Assembly: GCA_002684315.1 (NCBI GenBank)
Contig: NYVB01000077.1
Span: 1-9,930 of the forward strand
Direction of reading: 5' to 3'
Length of the DNA stretch: 9,930 bases
DNA from: Planctomycetaceae bacterium
GTDB lineage: Bacteria > Planctomycetota > Phycisphaerae > Phycisphaerales > SM1A02
The notes under the pieces are model-generated. The model had not been told where the DNA came from, searched no databases, and saw nothing but the letters and a program-made list of their open reading frames with translations. Of this stretch, positions 6,795 through 9,930 are shown one piece after another (positions within the stretch are counted from its first letter, which is position 1; every line of letters starts with the position of its first letter). Made by a program: the position numbers and the translations under genes.

Positions 6795-8684
6795 ATGATC
6801 GAACAAGCCCCTCATAACTCTTCGAATGACGACGATCGTGGCTGGCCACTGCCTCTTCATGGAGCCACCAATCCTTCGACCGAAGCACAGGGAACCTCAC
6901 CCGGATCATTCGCACAGGCCGCCCAGGTCGGTCGACCGTTGACTTACGCGTCGCCCGACACGCCCGGCATGCCGCCTGCAAGCGACAAGACGGCCTGGGA
7001 TTTTCTCCCTCAGGGTTGGACCATTCGTGCGACCGATTCCTGGGAGACGGGATGCGCCGGTCATGGGCGGACGGATGCGACCTGGATCCGCTGCGAGGCA
7101 CCCGATGGATTCGAACCGATCACCCAGCTCGAACACGCACGCCTTGGAACCATCACCCCTGAGATGACGAGAGTTTCCGAGCGAGAGGAACACCTGACCG
7201 CTCAAGAGGTCCGTGACGAGGTCGCGTCCGGGCGTCTCGTCATTCCCGCCAATCGCGTGCACCTCGAACACGAACTCGACCCCATGGCGATCGGGCGAGC
7301 CACCAAGACCAAGATCAACGCGAACATGGGTGCCTCGCCCGTTTCGAGTTCCACCGACGAAGAGGTCGAGAAACTCAAGTGGGCCGAACGCTGGGGCGCC
7401 GACACCGTCATGGATCTCTCCACCGGCGGTGACCTCGACGCGACCCGCCTTGCGATCATCAAGAACAGCAGCGTTCCGATCGGAACGGTTCCCATCTATT
7501 CGATGATCATCGGCCGAAAGATCGAGGATCTCGAAGAGTCGATGATTCTCGAGACTCTGGAGCATCAGGCCGCCCAGGGCGTCGACTACTTCACGATTCA
7601 TGCCGGCACGTTGCGCGAACATCTCCCGCTGGTTCGTGACCGTCTGATCGGAATCGTCTCTCGTGGTGGTTCGCTTCTCGCGAAGTGGATGATCCACCAC
7701 GGCAAGCAGAACCCGATGAACACCGCCTGGGAGAAGATCTGCGAAGTCATGCGTCGGTATGACGTCACGTTCTCGATCGGAGATGGACTTCGTCCCGGAG
7801 GACTTGCCGATGCGACCGATGCCGCACAGATCGGTGAACTGACCGCACTGGGTCAACTCACGGAACGTGCCTGGCGATGCGGTGTCCAGGTCATGGTCGA
7901 AGGTCCCGGGCACGTGCCATTCGACCAGATCGAATACAACATGAAACTCCAGAGACGGCTCTGTCATGGCGCACCCTTCTACGTGCTCGGACCGCTGGTC
8001 ACCGACATCTTCCCCGGGTACGACCACATCACATCCTGTATCGGAGCCACCTCGGCCGGCTACCACGGAGCGTCGATGCTCTGTTACGTCACCCCGAAGG
8101 AGCATCTCGGTCTGCCCAAGCGTGATGATGTGAAGCAGGGATGCATCGCGTACAAGATCGCGGCACATGCCGCGGATGTCGCTCTGGGGATTCCCGGGGC
8201 CCGTGATCAGGATGACGAGCTGACGAAGGCCCGTGCTGCGCTCAACTGGCAGAAGCACTTCGATCTGTCCTTCGACCCCGACACCGCACGTGCCTATCAC
8301 GACGAAGACCTCGACGTGGACACCGACTTCTGTGCGATGTGCGGTCACGACTGGTGCAGCGTGCGAATCTCGAAGGAGATCCAGGAGTTCACGAGCGGCA
8401 AGGATCCCGAGTATTTCCGTGACAAGGCCGTTCGCTCGGATGCCCTGACTCCGGAGCAGCAGGAGATCCTCGAAAAGCGTGGCGTGCTCAGCCCCGATGA
8501 GATTCACAAGCTCGCGTCGAAGACCAGCAAGAATGCCAAGGCCGTCGCCGGCGAAGAGGGCAAGGCCTCGTGTCACTCGGATTACGTGGATCCCGACTCG
8601 GCCAAGAAGATTCAATCGGAAAACCTCGTTCAATTGAACACGGCGCCCGCACACAACATTCCAACCCATGATCCGCTGATCTGA
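6795..8684 (+). CDS. thiC: Phosphomethylpyrimidine synthase ThiC
   Basis: ThiC is a radical-SAM enzyme that converts 5-aminoimidazole ribotide to HMP phosphate, the pyrimidine half of thiamine, in the cytosol. The 629-residue product carries core motifs in order: INANMGAS near residue 175, [32 protein letters not shown] (286-293), [16 protein letters not shown] (368-375), [12 protein letters not shown], and [13 protein letters not shown]. The 4Fe-4S motif CxxCxxxxC is at C513, C516 and C521, with GHDW between the last two cysteines rather than the GPKF of E. coli. The region before about residue 125 is divergent from the E. coli N-terminus. A tail of about 108 residues follows the cluster motif and contains a lone CHSD at 593-596. 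The gene is preceded by a TPP riboswitch and a strong Shine-Dalgarno, and followed 7 bp later by a small membrane-protein gene. Confidence 0.97.
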   Translation: MIEQAPHNSSNDDDRGWPLPLHGATNPSTEAQGTSPGSFAQAAQVGRPLTYASPDTPGMPPASDKTAWDFLPQGWTIRATDSWETGCAGHGRTDATWIRCEAPDGFEPITQLEHARLGTITPEMTRVSEREEHLTAQEVRDEVASGRLVIPANRVHLEHELDPMAIGRATKTKINANMGASPVSSSTDEEVEKLKWAERWGADTVMDLSTGGDLDATRLAIIKNSSVPIGTVPIYSMIIGRKIEDLEESMILETLEHQAAQGVDYFTIHAGTLREHLPLVRDRLIGIVSRGGSLLAKWMIHHGKQNPMNTAWEKICEVMRRYDVTFSIGDGLRPGGLADATDAAQIGELTALGQLTERAWRCGVQVMVEGPGHVPFDQIEYNMKLQRRLCHGAPFYVLGPLVTDIFPGYDHITSCIGATSAGYHGASMLCYVTPKEHLGLPKRDDVKQGCIAYKIAAHAADVALGIPGARDQDDELTKARAALNWQKHFDLSFDPDTARAYHDEDLDVDTDFCAMCGHDWCSVRISKEIQEFTSGKDPEYFRDKAVRSDALTPEQQEILEKRGVLSPDEIHKLASKTSKNAKAVAGEEGKASCHSDYVDPDSAKKIQSENLVQLNTAPAHNIPTHDPLI

Positions 8685-8691
8685 TTCAGCC

Positions 8692-9063
8692 ATGTCGAAC
8701 ACGACCAGAGAATCCCCTGATGATCACCCGGAACTCACTGATGTTCCGGAAATGAGATATCAGAATGCCTATCTCTGGTTCATCCTCGTTTCGAGTCTCG
8801 ACATCATCCTGACCTGGGTGATTCTCCGCAAAGGTGGGGTCGAGGTGAATCCCATCGCGGAACAGGTGATCGATTCCTGGGGCCTGCCCGGGGCGATCGG
8901 CTTCAAGTTCGCACTGATGCTCTTCGTCATCATCTCCTGCGAGATCGTGGGTCGCACCCGAGACGCACTCGCTCGGAAGCTGATCATGCTGGGAATTCTG
9001 ATCTCGAGTTTTCCGGTGGTCTGGTCCCTGACACTTCTTCTGCTGAACTGGCTGCGCCCCTGA
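8692..9063 (+). CDS. DUF5658-like three-helix membrane protein
   Basis: A 123-residue protein with a polar N-terminus of about 25 residues and three likely membrane helices at about 27-45, 67-86 and 96-118. The combination LDxxxT in helix 1 (LDIILT, 36-41), then G..E.NP (ending at 54-55) and a charged Lys in helix 2 (GFKFAL) resembles the DUF5658 family, whose function is not known. The start is 7 bp after the thiC stop and lacks a clear Shine-Dalgarno, so it may rely on translational coupling to thiC. A second in-frame ATG at 8752 (residue 21) is a possible alternative start that keeps all helices. By position it probably shares the thiC transcript and therefore thiamine control; whether it has any thiamine-related job is open. 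It ends 36 bp from the convergent aminopeptidase gene. Confidence 0.75.
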   Translation: MSNTTRESPDDHPELTDVPEMRYQNAYLWFILVSSLDIILTWVILRKGGVEVNPIAEQVIDSWGLPGAIGFKFALMLFVIISCEIVGRTRDALARKLIMLGILISSFPVVWSLTLLLLNWLRP

Positions 9064-9099
9064 ATCGGATGATTCAGTGTCTCGTGTCCGTGCACTTGT

Positions 9100-9930
9100 T
9101 CAGCGGGCCATCGCCTTTTCAATCTGCGAGATCGTTCTCGGGATGGATCGTGTGAGGTTCTTCGATCCGTCTCGAGTGACCACGATGTCATCTTCGATTC
9201 GCACACCGAGATTCTCTTCGGGCAGATAGATTCCCGGTTCCACGGTGATCACCGAACCGGTCTTGAGCGGTCCATCCGGCGTGATGTCATGCACCTCGAG
9301 CCCGAGGTGGTGCCCGATTCCGTGGATGAAGTAGTCTCCGTAGCCGGCCTTCGTGATGATGTCGCGGGACGCCTTGTCGATCTGAGCCATCGTCGCGCCG
9401 GCCTTGACCTTTGCGATCGAGGCGTCGAGTGCCTTCAACACGATCGAGTAGATCTCTCGTTGTCGCTTCGTGAACGTGCCGTTCACGGGGAAGGTTCTCG
9501 TGACGTCCGAGGCATAACCGGAGAATTCACACCCGGAATCGATCACGATGAGATCGCCGTCCGCCATCGTCTGATCGTTGGCTCCGTAGTGCAGGACCGT
9601 GCCGTTGAAACCCGAACCGGCGATCGTGTTGTAGGCGGGGCCCCGCGAACCGTTCGAACGGTACGCGTGTTCCAGCATCTCCTGCACTTCGAATTCATTC
9701 ATGCCGGGCGTCATGTTCTTCAGAACGGAATCGAAACCGAACGCGGTGATTCTTCCCGCTTCCTTGATGCATGCCTGCTCGGCCGATGACTTGATCGCCC
9801 GCATCCTGGCGGGAAGTTCGGTTCGGTCGACGATGCTCATGCCCGGAATGCGTTGTGCGACCTTCTGGAAGACCTCGAGATCCGGGGACACGGGCTGGGT
9901 GTGATTCGCGAAGCCGTGCAGACAGGCGAG
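9100..9930 (-). CDS. pepP: Xaa-Pro aminopeptidase, M24B family (N-terminal part beyond window)
   Basis: The frame stays open to the window edge, so only the C-terminal 276 residues of a protein usually about 430-460 long are visible. This is the pita-bread catalytic domain that removes an N-terminal residue before proline using two metal ions. All five metal ligands are present, numbered from the first visible residue: D131 (VIDSG), D142 (ASDVTRTF), H207 (HGIGHHLGLEVHD), E231 (TVEPGIYLP) and E246 (VRIEDDIVV). H203 and H214 match the extra active-site histidines of E. coli PepP. GFNGTVLHY and FPVNGTFTKRQREIY are also PepP-like, and the C-terminus (ISQIEKAMAR) ends as in PepP. The creatinase-N domain must lie past 9930. 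It is a housekeeping cytosolic peptidase with no obvious link to its convergent neighbour. Confidence 0.93.
   Translation of the reverse strand, partial: LACLHGFANHTQPVSPDLEVFQKVAQRIPGMSIVDRTELPARMRAIKSSAEQACIKEAGRITAFGFDSVLKNMTPGMNEFEVQEMLEHAYRSNGSRGPAYNTIAGSGFNGTVLHYGANDQTMADGDLIVIDSGCEFSGYASDVTRTFPVNGTFTKRQREIYSIVLKALDASIAKVKAGATMAQIDKASRDIITKAGYGDYFIHGIGHHLGLEVHDITPDGPLKTGSVITVEPGIYLPEENLGVRIEDDIVVTRDGSKNLTRSIPRTISQIEKAMAR

Noticed and set aside
6906..8702. A 598-codon open frame on the minus strand opposite thiC
   Set aside because: It covers the antisense of an unmistakable thiC, its translation shows no family motifs, and long antisense frames are expected in GC-rich genes with this codon use.
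1..9930. Search for CRISPR arrays, tRNA or rRNA genes, insertion sequences, phage or defence genes
   Set aside because: No spaced direct repeats, cloverleaf-like sequences, transposase motifs or recognised defence domains were seen on either strand.

Overview
The window reads as a chromosomal segment of a GC-rich planctomycete, most likely of the Phycisphaerae. The main clue is two secreted proteins ending in paired dockerin-like EF-hand repeats with a Cys before repeat 1 and a Cys inside repeat 2, a type common in that group. Cys-rich 'CC...WD..C' repeats and FG-GAP proteins in the same cluster fit. This assignment is inference from protein style; there is no rRNA or other marker gene here.

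Left part (1-5087, all + strand): a cluster of exported or surface proteins. It holds the end of a gluzincin-type metallopeptidase (peptidase MA-like) with C-terminal TPRs, a secreted seven-repeat FG-GAP beta-propeller protein, a secreted protein with two matching ten-cysteine modules, a PPC-like domain and a dockerin, and, after a 113-bp gap, another secreted beta-rich dockerin protein. The first three genes are tightly packed (20-bp gap, then a 4-bp GTGA overlap) and look like one operon.

Middle (5110-6564, - strand): a two-gene unit. The upstream gene encodes a small membrane or lipoprotein resembling the Coa1 family, with an Asp-Ser repeat tail. 24 bp further on is a PLP enzyme that keeps the residues of eukaryotic serine racemase and 3-hydroxyaspartate dehydratase.

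Right part: divergent from that unit lies a clear TPP riboswitch (6656-6734) in front of thiC, followed 7 bp later by a three-helix DUF5658-like membrane protein. Downstream of the riboswitch, one short sequence can pair either with the aptamer 3' strand or with the thiC ribosome binding site, which gives a concrete model for translational control. The window ends in the C-terminal catalytic half of a convergent Xaa-Pro aminopeptidase (pepP) that runs off the edge.

I found no tRNA, rRNA, CRISPR array, insertion sequence, phage gene or recognisable defence system. The least-explained content is the secreted cluster at the left, the thiC leader switch and the DUF5658 gene behind thiC.
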